Shown: in pieces, positions 1 through 14,000 of the stretch
How the letters are laid out: the number at the start of each line of letters is the position of its first letter
Numbering within the stretch: position 1 is the stretch's first letter
NCBI GenBank assembly: GCA_014529385.2
Contig: CM043963.1
Coordinates: forward strand, 100,916,912-100,980,911
Source: Adiantum capillus-veneris
Lineage: Eukaryota; Streptophyta; Polypodiopsida; Polypodiales; Pteridaceae
Length of the DNA: 64,000 nucleotides
Reading direction: 5' to 3'
The notes under the pieces: model-generated
Database searches by the model: none
Told to the model about the DNA's origin: nothing
Seen by the model: the letters and a program-made list of their open reading frames with translations, nothing else
Translations under genes and position numbers: made by a program

Positions 1-1460
1 TAGCCAAAGGGAGTGACCTTTACCATTTCAAGTCTATCTTCCTCTCTTTCCTCTTCCCCATAACGTCTTGTTGGCCCTTGAATTTGTAATCATATTTATT
101 GTTGACCTTTTTCAATTTAAACAAACACAGGCCTACAATTTTTTGGCTCCACCATTAAGATCAATAAGAAGGTATACTTTGAGGGATGATCTAGAACTGT
201 ACCTCTTTGAGCAAAATATGGGGACAACAATGGAGCTGTCCTGAATGGATCTACAAGTTTTCAATCATATAGGCTACATCAAGCTGTTTTGACTGCAGCA
301 AAGGCAAAGAGGCTTGGTTATGGAAATAGGATATGCTCTAGATGATAGTGAAGAGGTCTTTTCTTTTGATGACCAGTATGAAATCTGAAGTCCATCCAAT
401 CTTGATTCGTATGGCACACGCACTCAGAAAGTAGTCAAGGCTGTACTCGCCTAAAGATGCGTAAGATCCATAGATTTCTTTGGGTTCTACAAGGTTATGT
501 GTAGGCTATGGTATGTATCATGCTTCTTCCCCTTGGCTTTTACAGCCAGAACTACAAGAAATAGGACCTCTGGGCTTGCTCACCCTTTCCAAATGAGACT
601 CTTGTACCTTTCACCTTTACTAATACATCTATGACATAGCCTGGCTTTGGGTGACGGTGCTCCAAATATGCATGCCATGTGCAAGGTCAGTCAATGGTGC
701 CAGGAGGGGTATTGAGGTCTTCCAAAAATGGAAACAGAAGCACCAAAACGTTGGTGTGAGGTTTAAAAATGGATTTGGGTTGATGCACCACAGGCATGAC
801 CAAGGGTCTGTCATGAAGAGTTGTCAAATGAGTTGACAGACTTGGAAAAAATGGATTTGAGTTGAAATACCAAAAGCATGACGACTGGAATGACATGAAA
901 ATTTGTACATTGAGTATTGAAAGACATGTTTCTTTTTTTTTTGCCGGGGGAAAGGGATGTAGGGGTTGGTCGTGGGGGTAATTATCACGACCACATAATT
1001 GAATCTGTCTTACTTATAAATACAAGTAAACTTCTAAATTTGACACATCTTCCTATATGATGTAGCCAACCATTGATGTACACAGTACTTTGAAAGCCCC
1101 TTTTAATCTCTTTTACATCTGCGAAAACCTTTCCACAATATATCAGCTTTTCAAACGAATGTCTTGAATGATATTCCTGATTGTCCTGTATAAAGAATGA
1201 ACCCTCAGCTTCCTGAGAATAGGGAATAGGGAGAGGGAGACTGGCTCTTGAACTGCCAAAATTGGTAGGCAACATGTTCTCTCTCACTGTTGGCAATCAG
1301 CAGAGTCGCTTCCAAAGACGGGTCAGGCAGTAATGTGTAAATGCTGGACAAAGCCAGCCCGAGCATCTCAATTGCAATCACACGAGTGCTGAATGCTGTG
1401 TGCCAAAGTACCTTCCAAGTAGCAGCAGGCTTACGTGTGTATTACAAAGGGTATATCAAG
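1..1460. other. 3' flank of the translocator gene, no gene recognised
   Basis: This stretch lies downstream of the translocator stop codon and should include its 3' UTR. Only short shadow ORFs occur. I see no recognisable protein, RNA gene or element end. Confidence 0.5.
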
Positions 1461-4400
1461 TTAAAATGCATGCATCTCCTCGTTTTCCTTGCTTTTGTCA
1501 GTCAAAGGGATATATCGGACAGGTAGTTTTTGAAATTCAACATCATCTCCATGCGTGCCTTCCTTGAATTTTTTATATCTGTCACCCAAGCACATGGTTC
1601 ACGTCGTATTTTAGCTTGTGCAATAACAGACTAGCACGAATCCACAAGAAACAAGTATCACATCTTACTTGAACCAGTTGAACCAAGAAACACCGATCAG
1701 AATAACAGCAAGCCCAGCTCCCTTTATGGCTGTGAAATCGTCACCGAGGAAAACAACTGCCACCTGATTGAAACAACATTTTTATGAGCATAAAGAATAG
1801 AAACAGGGGGACGGGGGTGTTAAGGGAATGGGGACGGCCGAGGACAGACGGAATGGAGCATTTTCCGAGAATCACACGCCCTGACCGTCCAAAACGGCGT
1901 TCCGAAACGGGGGATGGTCAGGAACGACAGGGGGACGGCCAATGGATACTTTTTATAAATCTCTTTAAAATTTTGAATGGCCATAATTGGGTACTTTCTT
2001 GGGAGCTTTCGGGACCTTTTACACAAGGTTTAGGGGCTCTTTTGGAGGCCTTTAAAAGAAGGCCCCTTCAATGCGCATTGCATCATGCAATACTCAAGCC
2101 TCAAGGCTCATTGCAAGCTCTATACTTGAGCTCAAGCCTCACTTGCTCCCTCCCTCTAATCTCGCAAACTCTGGAGTCTCAAGAGTCAAGCTCCCTCTAC
2201 TCTCTCAAGGCTTGATCTCTCTAAATATCTATCTAGTATCTTCTTTATCACTTGCCATTTTGAGCCCTTGAGCCATGTACTTATCTACTTGTAATCGCTA
2301 TAACGCCATGGGATGTTTTATTGAGGCATTTTGCTACTATGAGTCATGTTTCTTGTCTTTTTCGGTGCAATTCAATGCTCAAAACATTCTTAGCACTATG
2401 GTACATACGTGTAGCTCAAAAAAATCAAGAGAAAATGAAAAAATAAAATTGCCGTTCTGTGCAATTCAATGCTCAAAACATTCTTAGCACTATGGTACAT
2501 ACGTGTAGCTCAAAAAAATCAAGAGAAAATGAAAAAATAAAATTGCCGTTCTGGGCCCCAACCCCATTCCCTAACTTTTTCCAACCACGATCCGCGTTCC
2601 CGTTCTCCATACCATGTTTCTATGGCATAAAGGCATGGAAACCAAACAAAATTTTCTTAATAAAGACTATCTAGCTTTAGGAAAAAAAATATCACATTAC
2701 AAAGCTTGATTGGTTTGCAATGTGAATCACATTGCACATCTACCATATGTATTGCAGGCACAAATACCCAGGAAAAGCACAGAATCACCTACAACAAGTT
2801 ACATTTCCGATAGCTTCGTGGCCATAATCAAACCTTTGAAAGCACACTTTGAAAACTACTTTGTTTTGAGTGTCTGCGCACGATTTTGTCCAATCCTTTT
2901 TCCCTCTTTTGCTCTCTCCATAATCATTCCTTCAAGTAATCGCCTCTCCTCACTCTGTGTGAATAGGGGCTTGATTGGACTTCCAGTATCTTTTCCCTTT
3001 ACCCAGGCTAGCAGTATCTTCTATATAACCCCTGTTTTGCACTTAGCCCCCTCCGATGTGACTGCAGCTATGCGGCTTTTAAGTTTCACCAAAATCAAAG
3101 ACATTTGAAGGAAGCAAACTTTTGGTCTTCATCAAAACCAGCCAGCTCTTCCCAATAACCCTTCTTCAATAAAGTTATCGAACTTCTTTAATAAATTGTT
3201 TGATTTATGATCATTATACCCTGATCCCTTGCCCTCATGGCAACAAACATGCTTCAATTTTACAGCTGTTCGTGCTGCCCCACATGCACATCTCAGCTTC
3301 TTACACCATGTGGCCAAGATAGGAATTTTTCCTTGCAGCTACACATCCTCCACCATAGTTTCAAGAAACATGGAATTGGTGACAAAGCAGGAACAAAAGA
3401 ATGCTCATTTCTCACAATAGCAGCATGAAATAAGTATGGAAACTAGAACAAGCTGCCATTACCCCTATTTGTTTCCCGGGAAATGGTCATTATAGCAAAC
3501 AAGGTGGGCCTGATCCCCTTAAGAGCGACCAAGAATTACAAAGAGCGACGCGAGGTCATTAGTGTAAGAAGTACATATTAAGAAGTTTTGACAAAAATAA
3601 GGGAAAGATAAAAGTATGGAAACAAGAGGTAACCCAATACACTCCAGCCTTGGAACAATGGTCGCCTATCACCCCACCCCACCCCTTTGCCCATGCTCCC
3701 CCCCTCTCTCTCTTTACTTTGTGAAGGAGCTTGATGTATTGCTCACCCTTATAGAAACCTGACACAGCAGACCTAAAAACCCACAGCTTAGGCATGCATT
3801 CACTTTCAAAGAGTGAATATGGCTTACCAGAATTGTGACGACCTCCTTGACAACGCCTGCAACTGTTAATGTAACTGCACTTGTTTTTGATATAAGAAGG
3901 TACTCTGCTAGAACCTACTTAAAAGTTGAAGAAAGAAAGGTTACTCTTTATTAAAGTACTCAATAGAGTCAATCTCTGCCACAACTCAAAAACTTTCCTT
4001 GTCCGAAACTCTTTAACATAAGGACATACCATGAAAAAAGCCAATGATCCACCTAGGAGCAGCAGCAAGGAGCTCTTGACGCCATTGTTATATGTATCGA
4101 AAAAAGGATGCTCTCGGAGTTTATGCCAGGGCTCTGTTGCAACAGAGAGTATGCCAGTAAGTATTGCCATAACAGGAGCAAGTTGGGCCATGACAGCCAG
4201 AGGATTGTTCAACCCTGCAAACAAAAATATCTACGTGATTATATAATACTGAAGTTACAATTTGTAAGAGGTGAAAACCTTGCAGATGTCAATAAAAATA
4301 TGAGAGAGGAACTCGGATGCTAAGAACTCACCAAACTCCTTTTTCTGCCACCACAACAAGCCATAGACCATGTAAAAACCTCGCAAACGGCACACAAAGC

Positions 4401-5047
4401 ATCAACACAGTTAAGCCCCTCTTCACATACTCACTCCGACAAGCTCCGTCAAAATAACATGCCCTTTGGGTTCATTTTAAACAAAATCTTGCTTTGTTAA
4501 ACCCCCCTCTTCACATACTATATTCCGAGCCCCTCAAAGCAAGGCGTACTGTACTTTTTTTGGACTCAAGAAATCTTGCATAACAAGAAATCTTTTGAGA
4601 AGTAATGACAAAAAATACCTGTAGCAAGACCTGTGTGACCGTCCATCGAAATCCAGACATGACTGCTGCGAGGATAACGAGTATGAAGCCAAGTAATTCA
4701 AACTGTTGCTCCTCTGATTTGATACCTAGTAGAGATCCTAGACCTGCAGACAGATGATAGAAACCACATTTAAAATCATAATAAGGGGTGGGCGTCTCAA
4801 TAGTAATATCGATATTTCAAAGAATCTCTTTAATTACCAGTCAGTAGGACCCCACTCGAGATAATCGAAATTATTGCAAATAGTTTAAAACTTGGCACCT
4901 CTAACCTATTTCCAAAAACCATGAAGGAGGACTGTCAGATCTGTTTAAATGCTGTTTACCAAGAAAAGTTATGGATGAAATTTTTGGACAAACTCACTTG
5001 AAGGCAAAGGCAAACAAAAGAAGGAACACAGGAGCAGCTGATTTGCA
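1461..5047 (-). CDS. Translocator gene exons 4-11 (membrane core and C-terminus)
   Basis: Exon 4 (5047-4998) begins CKSAAPVF, continuing directly from exon 3 across 26 kb. Exons 5 (4905-4838), 6 (4743-4619) and 8 (4214-4030) encode the central helices. Exon 7 (4344-4332) is a 13-nt microexon encoding KKEF plus one base. Exon 9 (3914-3828) holds the conserved [14 protein letters not shown] helix. Exon 10 (1763-1669) encodes [10 protein letters not shown] and the last helix. Exon 11 (1578-1461) encodes a charged tail ending MHAF followed by TAA. Intron 9 (1764-3827) is the only other intron over 2 kb. Confidence 0.88.
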
Positions 5048-8000
5048 CTGCCAGTCAACACTAGATGCATTAGACTCCTACAAATTGCATCTTAATAACT
5101 TTCACATCAACAAAACTCTGTGATCAAATAAAATGCCAAATGCCATTAGTCTATTTATTCGTTTGGTACACAATTGCATCAGTACAGCGAGGCCAGCATC
5201 TTGATTCTCAACGGCATGCGTCTACACTCTCCCACTGTGCTGGAGGAGCTGGTTGAAGTATCCAACTCATTAGGAAAATGTATGTGGTGGAAGTCTCCGC
5301 ACTCACACACTTGCAGCGAGTATTCCAAACCATCCACAGAGTAATACAGCAAAATGGAAGTGAAGACCATATTTCACAAGGTGCAAAACAAACTCATAAA
5401 CAGTATAGAGGGGAATGACCACAAGGCCACATCTGTAACCCAAGGCTGTCAACATGAAAACACAGTCGGTATCTATCCCCACATACATCAGATGTGAACC
5501 AAGGAATTGTGAGGGCCATGCAATAGCACCCCAAGTCACAAAGCCATGGTGTAGCCCCACCCACCACATCAAAGTACAGACGGCACCATACCATAAGAGC
5601 CTAACGACATGCCAAAAACAGTTGCTCAAAGACACAATGCACCAGTAGATACAATGAGCACAAGTGGCATCATGACCTGCGCGCTCTGCGCAAGTGCTGA
5701 TTCGCACTCCCTTATGTGCAAGCATCAATATAAAACGCTCCTGATAATAACAAAATGGCTATTTTCCATGCACACATATGTATATCATGTGTAGCAAAAC
5801 GTTCAGCTTTTCACCTCATGGTATTGAAACAATTCATGAGTTGAAACGTTACAACATTCAATAGCAACGAGACGTGTTTTGTGGGTGACCACATGTTAAA
5901 TAGTTGGCTTGTTTCACAGGCTTATCCCAGACTCACAATCAATCGGACAGGGATTTCTCACTGTCCATGTGACAAGCTGTTGGCGTTGCAGAGCACAACC
6001 GGAGCACAGCTCGGGCAGAAGAAGCAAAGGGGCCAATTATACATCGACTCAAGTGTTTTGTTGCAGTTGTATCATTGATTGCGTTGGCTAGTGTTGGAGA
6101 GTGGTGCCAGCCAACTTCAGCAGTATCAAAGACAAGTTTTCTCTTGTTCTCACAAGAGGAACTGAGACTGGCCCGTAGGGCGGCAGGCTTTGGCTTTCAC
6201 CCGAAATTCTTTACTTGTCTACACACACACACACACACACACAGTACTTTGCAAAAGGAACCTGCGACGGGAATTAACACTTAAGTACACACACGGCTCG
6301 GAAGCTAGAATGCTCCGAGCAGACGCCGACAACCTATAGGCCCCAAAATTGGCGCCCCTTTCGGTATTTCTTTATTCTCTGAGAGGGTAAATTACAAAGT
6401 AGAGTCTTGGGAATTCTTTACCTGTATCCAGCTAGATACCACCTGTTTTGGCCAAATTTCGGTAGCATAACAACCCCAAAACTTGTGCGAAACATATTCC
6501 CTTGTTGGAACTGACTTCCATTGGCATAAACCCTTTGATATCTGCCCAAAAACAGTAAATTCAGCTCGGTGTATTTACTGGTTTTTGCCCTGTTTTCAGC
6601 CCTAAACAGTCCCGAAAATGTCCTCTGTCAGTGGGACACTGTTCCCAAAAATTATGGCGTCCGTATGGCTGAGAAACGGTCAAAATACAGCGCATGACCA
6701 GCGTTGAAATTGCACCTGTACTGTCACGTGACACATCCAACCCTATGTGTCCGTGGACAAGCTACAGCATGACTAGGGTTCAGTTCAGTCAAGTCAGTCT
6801 AGAATAGGAAGTGATCTCGCACTTTTGTGAGTCTATTCGCAGACCGTGCATGTCCGGACACTTAACTAGATGCATATCCTCTAGTTGCACACAGCATAAC
6901 CACATGATTCCAATCAGATCCCATCAGTAGCATTTTTACAGTGCATAGACCTATTTTCCCTATTTTTGACATTTTTCACTTATTATTTTTAAGTGACTTT
7001 TGTTGGAAACTAGGTAGGGCAATTTTGCTAAGATAATATATAAGCAAACCAGAGTTAGCACTTTCTGGGAGAAGAGGCAGCACGAGCACACGCTCAACAG
7101 GCACCTTCTCAACAGGACCCCCAACAGAGCAGGCCTAGCGTTTTTGCAACTCAGCATCAAACTAGCGTTTTTGGACCAGATCAGCCAGCGTATTTGATCT
7201 TGCAGATTCTTGGTGACAGCAAGAAGCAAAAGAGTCCTAGCGTTAGCACATTTTCAGCCCTTGCGTTTTTACAGATCTTCGCGACGGAATCTCCACAACC
7301 ACCAGCGTTTTCAGTTTTCAGCATCAAGACTTCGCAGTAGAACCCCCGAACCTCACAGATCTCACCTTCCCGCAGCAGTTCCTCGCCACACGGTGGGATC
7401 CATCAAAGTTTACAGTTTCAGCACAAAAAATGCAGATTTCAGCATCTAAGTTTTCAGCGCATCGTCGTCGCATCGTCGCAATCGACATCGTCACCGACAT
7501 AGAGTCAGAATTCAACAGATACAGATTTGCAGATTTCAGCCATTAGTATTTTCAGATTTCAGCCCGTCTCGTCGTCGTCCTCATCGTCGTCGACATCGTC
7601 GGCAAGTCCAAGCATTGTAGAGATTTGTGCAATCAATAGTAGACCGCTCTCGCCATAGAGAGTGGGGCCTTCGGAGGAGGGTTTGACAACATTCTGGTGT
7701 CGTCTTCTTCTCTCTCCATCTCTCAGTCTCAGCACCTTCATTCACAGTGTTCACCACTTTGTTTGTGTTTATTGCACTCTCTCACTAAAGGAACAGAAGG
7801 CTCTCCCTTAAAATAAGTAAAAGTAACCTTGAGCACAATTCAGAGCACTCATCTTGAGCAAAGTTCAACATTCACTTCCGCTGCACCTAACATTGGTATC
7901 AAAGCTTTGGTAGTGTTCTGTATCACTCAAGGAAAGAACCACAAGAACCACAGAATTTTTTTTGCTTGTTGCGATCGCACGTAACCCAAGACTTCTTGAG

Positions 8001-11000
8001 CATGTCGATTCCTAATCGTGTTTTGAAGAGTGACAAGAATCCCAAGAAAGAAGGGCTTGTCCAGCCTCCCCTTGTGCCTCTTTTCACTCATTCAGAGCGG
8101 ACCGTGCACTTTGCGGCCGGCCAATCAACGTGAGGTGGGGAAAAGCAACCTTGGTGTGAGCGCAAGGCCGTCAAGGGGTGCGCCCGCGGAAAAGAGCAAA
8201 ACTCGGGTGAAGAGAAGATCCTTCTCTAACACAGATTGCAAGCGGGAAAGACCCTCAAGAACTCAAGAACTGCAAGAACCTCAAGAACCCCAAGAACCAA
8301 GATCCCCAAGAACTCAATTTCCTCGTGAACTTAAGAACCCAAGACCACAAGAACCCTTTCAGTGGATGGTCATCACTCGAAGCGGAATGGATACTTCGCT
8401 TGGAGGTGATGAGCATGAGAGAGCCGAAGAAGAATTTTCCCCACCAGGAGCTTTTTCTGACTCTCCCCCGTCCCCATCTACGCCAAGGATTGCACAAGGT
8501 CCTACGGAGGCTTGGTGCAAGACGATGATAAACATGATGACAACGTGGCACGAAGCAAGAATGGTAACCATGGAGCGTGAGCGCGAGCAATTACGCTTGG
8601 AGGCCAAAGAATTTGATCGCAAGTACGCAGAAAGAAAAACAGAATTGGATCGCAAGTACGTTGTTCATTCTTCCTCTCTCATTTCTAATGTGCAGGCCAA
8701 GATTGAAGAGATTCGGGAAACGGAGACTCTCTTAGTCTCTTCTTCTTTTAAGCATGACACACAAGATTTGCATGATAATTTGAATGACAAGCATGATGAT
8801 TTGCATGATGATCACGATGTGATTCCTCACAAGCATGATGATTTGCATGATGATTAAGATGTGATTTCTCACGCGCATGATGATTTGCATGAAGATGATG
8901 TGATTGTTCACAAGGATGATGGTTTAGCTAATGCTTTTTCTAGCGAACCTAACCTCGTTGCAGATTCGATCAATCACGAAGAATCGATCTTGGCTTTTGA
9001 GTCGAGGTCCACAGCACCTCCACAGGTACATTCGATCGATCAGGAAGAACCGATCTTGGCTCTCGAGCCTAGGTCCAAAGAACCTTCACAGGAAGTACTA
9101 AGTGTTCGCATGATTAGTCAGCACGCATTGTACGAGTGTTTCATTCGTGATCGTTTCCAGTATTTTAGTCAGTGTCTTTATGTGATCCCTTTTCATAGGC
9201 ATGACATATTGTCTGATGAACACAATTCATTCATAAATGAGCACGGATGTATACGGATTTCTCATGAAAAGCTGAAAAGTTTGCATTCAAGGAAGTCACA
9301 TTCCATGTCTCTTCCTTGGCATGACACATTTGTAGAAAGAGCACAAGAAAGTATGAGCACAAAGCATGGGCATTTCCATTGTGTTTTGCCACAGTTGATT
9401 GATTTAGATCAGCACGACAAGATTCGATCTCATTGTTTGCATGTGTTTGATGAACGGTTTGGCACTCCGTCTCTATGTTCATCTACATTGCATCCACAGT
9501 CTTTAGAGAAGACAAGAGCTTTTCCAGTCACTTTACATGGAATGGGTATGTTCATGTTTCGTGTTGAAAGTGGTTTCAGGAATTTTCAGCCTCGGAGATT
9601 CTTGAAAAAGGTAGACGCATGCCTCTAGACGAAGTAGAAGCATGGAAGAAGCCAAAGAAGATTTTGTGTCACTTTCGGTACAGCCCAAAGAAAAAGACTT
9701 TGCAAATCTTTATGAAGTTCAAGTATCGCACGACCCACACATTAGAGTAGGCCGACGAAGAGTCCTTTCCAAGATTCCGGATGTTGTTGGCAATCTCCCT
9801 CGACGCCATACAGTTCGGTACCAGTACCTCACTTTGAAAAGGAGGGGATGTCACGTGACACATCCAACCCTATGTGTCCGTGGACAAGCTACAGCATGAC
9901 CAGGGTTCAGTTCGGTCTAGAATAGAAAGTGATATGGCACTTTTGTGAGTTTGTTCGCAGACCGTGCATGTCCAGACACTTAAATTAGATGCATATCCTC
10001 TGGTTGCACACAGCATGACCATCAGATTCCAATCAGATCCCATCAGTAGCATTTTTACAGTGCATAGGCCTATTTTCCCTATTTTTGACATTTTCCACTT
10101 ATTCTTTTTAAGTGACTTTTGTTGGAAACTAGGTAGGGCAATTTTGCTAAGATAATATATAAGCAAACCAGAGTTAGCACTTTCCGGGAGAAGAGACAGC
10201 AGGAGCACACGCTCAACAGGCACCTTCTCAGCAGGACCCCCAACAGCAAGCCTAGCGTTTTTGCAACTCAGCATCAACCTAGAGTTTTTGGACCAGATCA
10301 GCCAGCGTTTTTGATCTTGCAGATTTCTGCCGACAGCAAGAAGCAGAAGAGTCCTAGCGTTAGCAGATTTCCACCGCAAGTCAGATTTTCAGCCCTAGCG
10401 TTTTTGCATCTGCAAGGCCCTTCAGCGTTTTTGCAGATCTTCGCGACGGAATCTCCACAAGCACCAACGTTTTCAGTTTTCAGCATCAAGACTCCGCAAT
10501 AGAACCCCCGAACCTCGCAAATCTCACCTTCCCGCGGCAGCTCCTCGCCGCACGGTGGGATCCATCGAAGTTTACAGTTTCAGCCCGGAAAATGCAGATT
10601 TCAGCATCTGAGTTTTCAGCGCGTCGTCGTCGCATCATCGCCGTCGACATCGTCACCGACATAGAGTCGGAATTCAGCAGATAAAGATTTGCAGATTTCA
10701 GCCATTAGCATTTTCAGATTTCAGCCTGTCTCGTCGTCGTCCTCATCGTCGTCGACATCGTCGGCAAGTCCAAGCATTGTAGAGATTTGTGCAATCAATA
10801 GTAGACCGCTCTCGCCATAGAGAGTGGGGCCTTCGGAGGAGGGTTTGACAACATTCAAGTGTCGTATTCTTCTCTCTCTATCTCTCAGTCTCAGCACCTT
10901 CATTCACAGTGTTAACCACTTTGTTTGTGTCCATTGCACTCTCTCACTAAAGGAACACAAGGCTCTCCCTTCCATAAGTAAAAGTAACCTTGAGCACAGT

Positions 11001-14000
11001 TCCGAGCACTCATCTTGAGCAAAGTTCAACATTCACTTCCGCTGCACCTTACATGTACGGTGAGGTTATCACCCTCATCATTGCCTCCTTTTGGAGTAGC
11101 AGTTAGCTACTCCTGTTCCTGCTCAAGGAGGCTCTTGCCTCAGCACAAAAGCATGAAACCACAAAGTTGTACATCAGTCAAATGAAGAGCCCTCTTGTGG
11201 GGCATTACATAACTGCACGTAGGGGAGAGAGAGAGAGAGAGCAGTGTGTGGTAGCCCTCTTGTGGGGCATTACATAACTGTACATAAGGGAGAGAGAGAG
11301 CAGTGTGTAGTGTGCAGGTCACACTCCTAGCACCACACTGTACATAGAGTCAAAAGGAAGCACTCCATAGCTCTTAACCTGTGACAGTTCTTGCAAAATG
11401 AGGCCTCCCAACTACAAATTCAGCGCCACTTCTTCATGCATGAGGAAATTGCACAGAAATGTGCCACTTGGCACGTTTACAAGCATTTTCCCGTTTTGGG
11501 GCTGCCACCTAAAAATCTCCCGACTGGTTGCCCAATAGACTTCGCGGCAGAGTTCTAAAATGTTCCCCTTGTCATTCCGAAGGTAATCACGCGAACACAT
11601 TTCATAGCCCAAAATAGCAGTTCCCTAATTTTTAGGAGATGCTTCCGTTGGATTGGTCTTCTGACCCAAAAATGCAATGTGGCCCAATTGTCGGGTATTT
11701 TCCTTTGGTGATCCCACCTTGACTTTGTGCCTTTATTGAGTTCACTTCCTAGTATCCACCAACTTGCTAAGTGCGACGGGGGGACCTACATGATCTTGAC
11801 TGAGCCTAGACACTCTCTTACTATACGAATTCCAGTGCCGACCCACTTCCCGTCTGCAGGTGAAACTACCGTTCACATTGGCCATACAATGTCCGAGCAT
11901 TTGCAACTTCAAAAAGAGGGTCTCAAAAATAAAACAAAAATCACTGGAAAGAAACCAACAACTAAGATTAGCAGTTGCCATGTCCTCGTGACATAGTTAA
12001 CAGTTGCCACGTCCTCGTGATATACCCACCTCTTGAAATGACAAACGTCCTCGATTGCATACCATAAACACACGCCACTAGTGATCTTGTGCTATTAGCA
12101 CTCTTTTATCATCGCATGTATACGCAAGAAAGGTTGTAACACATAGATACAAATGACTTAATGACTCAATGAGACCTTCATACTTTTGTCATTTCCATCT
12201 ATTACACTAAATTCATATGTACATTTGATGTGCTAGCCCTATCATTACCCCTCCTTTGCACACGTTGGGTTGGGGCATAAGTCGGTTGTAACCCAAAGGC
12301 TTCAAGGTAAAGCTGCAATACACTTGGTGACTCTGACAATTCATGCTCTTCCATCCACTTTGCATCCATAGGCAGACAGTTCTTGAACTTCACCAAATAG
12401 CGTCTTGCTACCTGTCCTTTAACTTTTCTGTCCTTATGTGCCAAAACTTGCTCAGGTACCAAGATCTCATCAAGTTCCTCAACCTCTAGCTGATCCTCAT
12501 CTGGCATATCTTCTGGCACATCACCCACGAACGGTCTTGGAAGACTCACGTGAAACGCATTATGAATCTTCCACGCATCCGCAATTTCAGCCTGTAAGCC
12601 ACATCACTGATCTTGTCAAGCACTTGAAAAGGCCCATAGTAACACATGCTGAGCTTAGGAAACAGCCGTTCCTTGCCCTTCATCTTCTTTAACCTTGCCT
12701 TTTCGAACCTTAACAGAACCCAATCACCAGGTAATAACAACAATTCACAACGGTGACGATCAGCAGTCTTTTTCTGTTTTGCTTGAGTCTTCTCTAAGGC
12801 AACTTTAATTTTCTTATACATAAGATATCGATCTGCCTCAAAAATCTTGTCCTTTGTATGCAAAATGGGAGGAACTTTTTTGCCGCCTTCAACAATCTCA
12901 AAAGGTGCCTTGCCAGTCGACAAATGCGCTGTATTATTGTAAGCATACTCAAGCATAGACAAATACTGTTCCCACTTGCACTTATTATCTGACACATAGC
13001 ATTTCAGCAAATCTAAGACATTAGAATTAGCCTCTTCTGACTGTCCATCAGTTTGTGGATGAAACGAAGACAAGAACTTGAGCGTAGTGCCCATGTTCTC
13101 AAACAATCCTCTCCAGAACAAACTGGTCATGCGAGGATCACGATCACTGACAATCGACTGCGGCATACCATGGTACTTAAACACATTGTACACGAACAAG
13201 CATGCCATCTGGTTAGATTTTATCTTCTTCTTGACAGGGATAAAATGGGCTTGCTTGCTGAGCCTGCAGATAATGGTCCATATACCATCATTCCCTGTTG
13301 GCGTTCTTGGAAGATCAAAGATAAAGTCCGTAGCAATGCTTTCCCATGGCTTATCCGGAATCGGCAGTGGTTGTAATAGCCCTGGTGCCTTTTGCCTGTC
13401 AAGCTTGACCTTTTGGCAAATCACGCATGCTCGAAGAATATCTCTACCGCTGTAACTGTAGCATCAATACCATGATGCCCTGCATACGGTGGGACATGAC
13501 TCTTCCATGACCTTACGTCGCAATGGCCTAGTGACACAAAGTCTACCATGCATCATCATAAAACCATCTCTGAGGAGGTAGTGCTCATGATGTTGCCCCT
13601 CTTGCAACTGTTCGAAGATCCTTGCAAAATCTTCATCAGTAGCATAATGTTCCTTCATGTCATCAAGCTCATGATGATAAGGAATTGACACAGCTGAAAT
13701 TTGTGGCTTCCTTGATAACGCATCAGCCACAACATTCTTCTTAGAAACATAGAAAGAATGTTTGCCCATCGCATATGCTTTTCGGATAACTTTGACTGTG
13801 TCAAGAAGTATCGCAAGGTCTGACGATCTGTTTGGACAACAAAATCAGCACCTAAGAGGTAGTGCTTGTCACAAGACGGGCACCACGTTCCAATAGAAAA
13901 GAACAGACTGAACAGACTTTTAGCACTTTAATAACAACTGAACTGAAAGAGAGAGACGACACACGACACGGAGTGGCGGAATTCCACCCCAGAGAGTATT

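Larger units (their letters stand above)
6722..11053 (+). mobile_element. Non-autonomous LTR retrotransposon (gag-like ORF only) nested in the Gypsy-1 LTR
   Basis: A complete element with LTRs at 6722-7893 and 9849-11053, each starting TGTCACGTGACAC and ending ACA. Perfect 5-bp duplications TGTAC flank it (6717-6721 and 11054-11058). The internal part is only about 1.95 kb. It has a likely primer site TTGGTATCAAAGC at 7894, similar to the initiator-Met type, and a purine tract AAAAGGAGGGGA just before 9849. It encodes one gag-like reading frame and no protease, RT, RNase H or integrase. It must therefore have been copied by enzymes from another element. The unoccupied target CACCTGTACGGTGAGG is visible in the sibling LTRs near 20315 and 24576. 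Confidence 0.92.
6163..12022 (-). repeat. Gypsy-1 3' LTR, split by a nested element
   Basis: The LTR parts are 6163-6721 and 11059-12022, about 1.5 kb in total. On the plus strand it starts TGAGACTGGCCCG and ends CCTCGTGATA, matching the Gypsy-2 LTRs at 19800-21245 and 24033-25493. The nested element and its duplicated TGTAC lie between the parts. Confidence 0.88.

Noticed and set aside
985-1296. 103-codon minus-strand ORF considered as the last translocator exon
   Set aside because: Exon 11 at 1461-1578 fits the reading phase and acceptor and ends in a stop before this ORF.
5303-5728. 141-codon hydrophobic minus-strand ORF in intron 3
   Set aside because: It has no recognisable motif, lies inside the reconstructed intron, and its residue pattern looks like chance Cys/Trp/Leu-rich translation.
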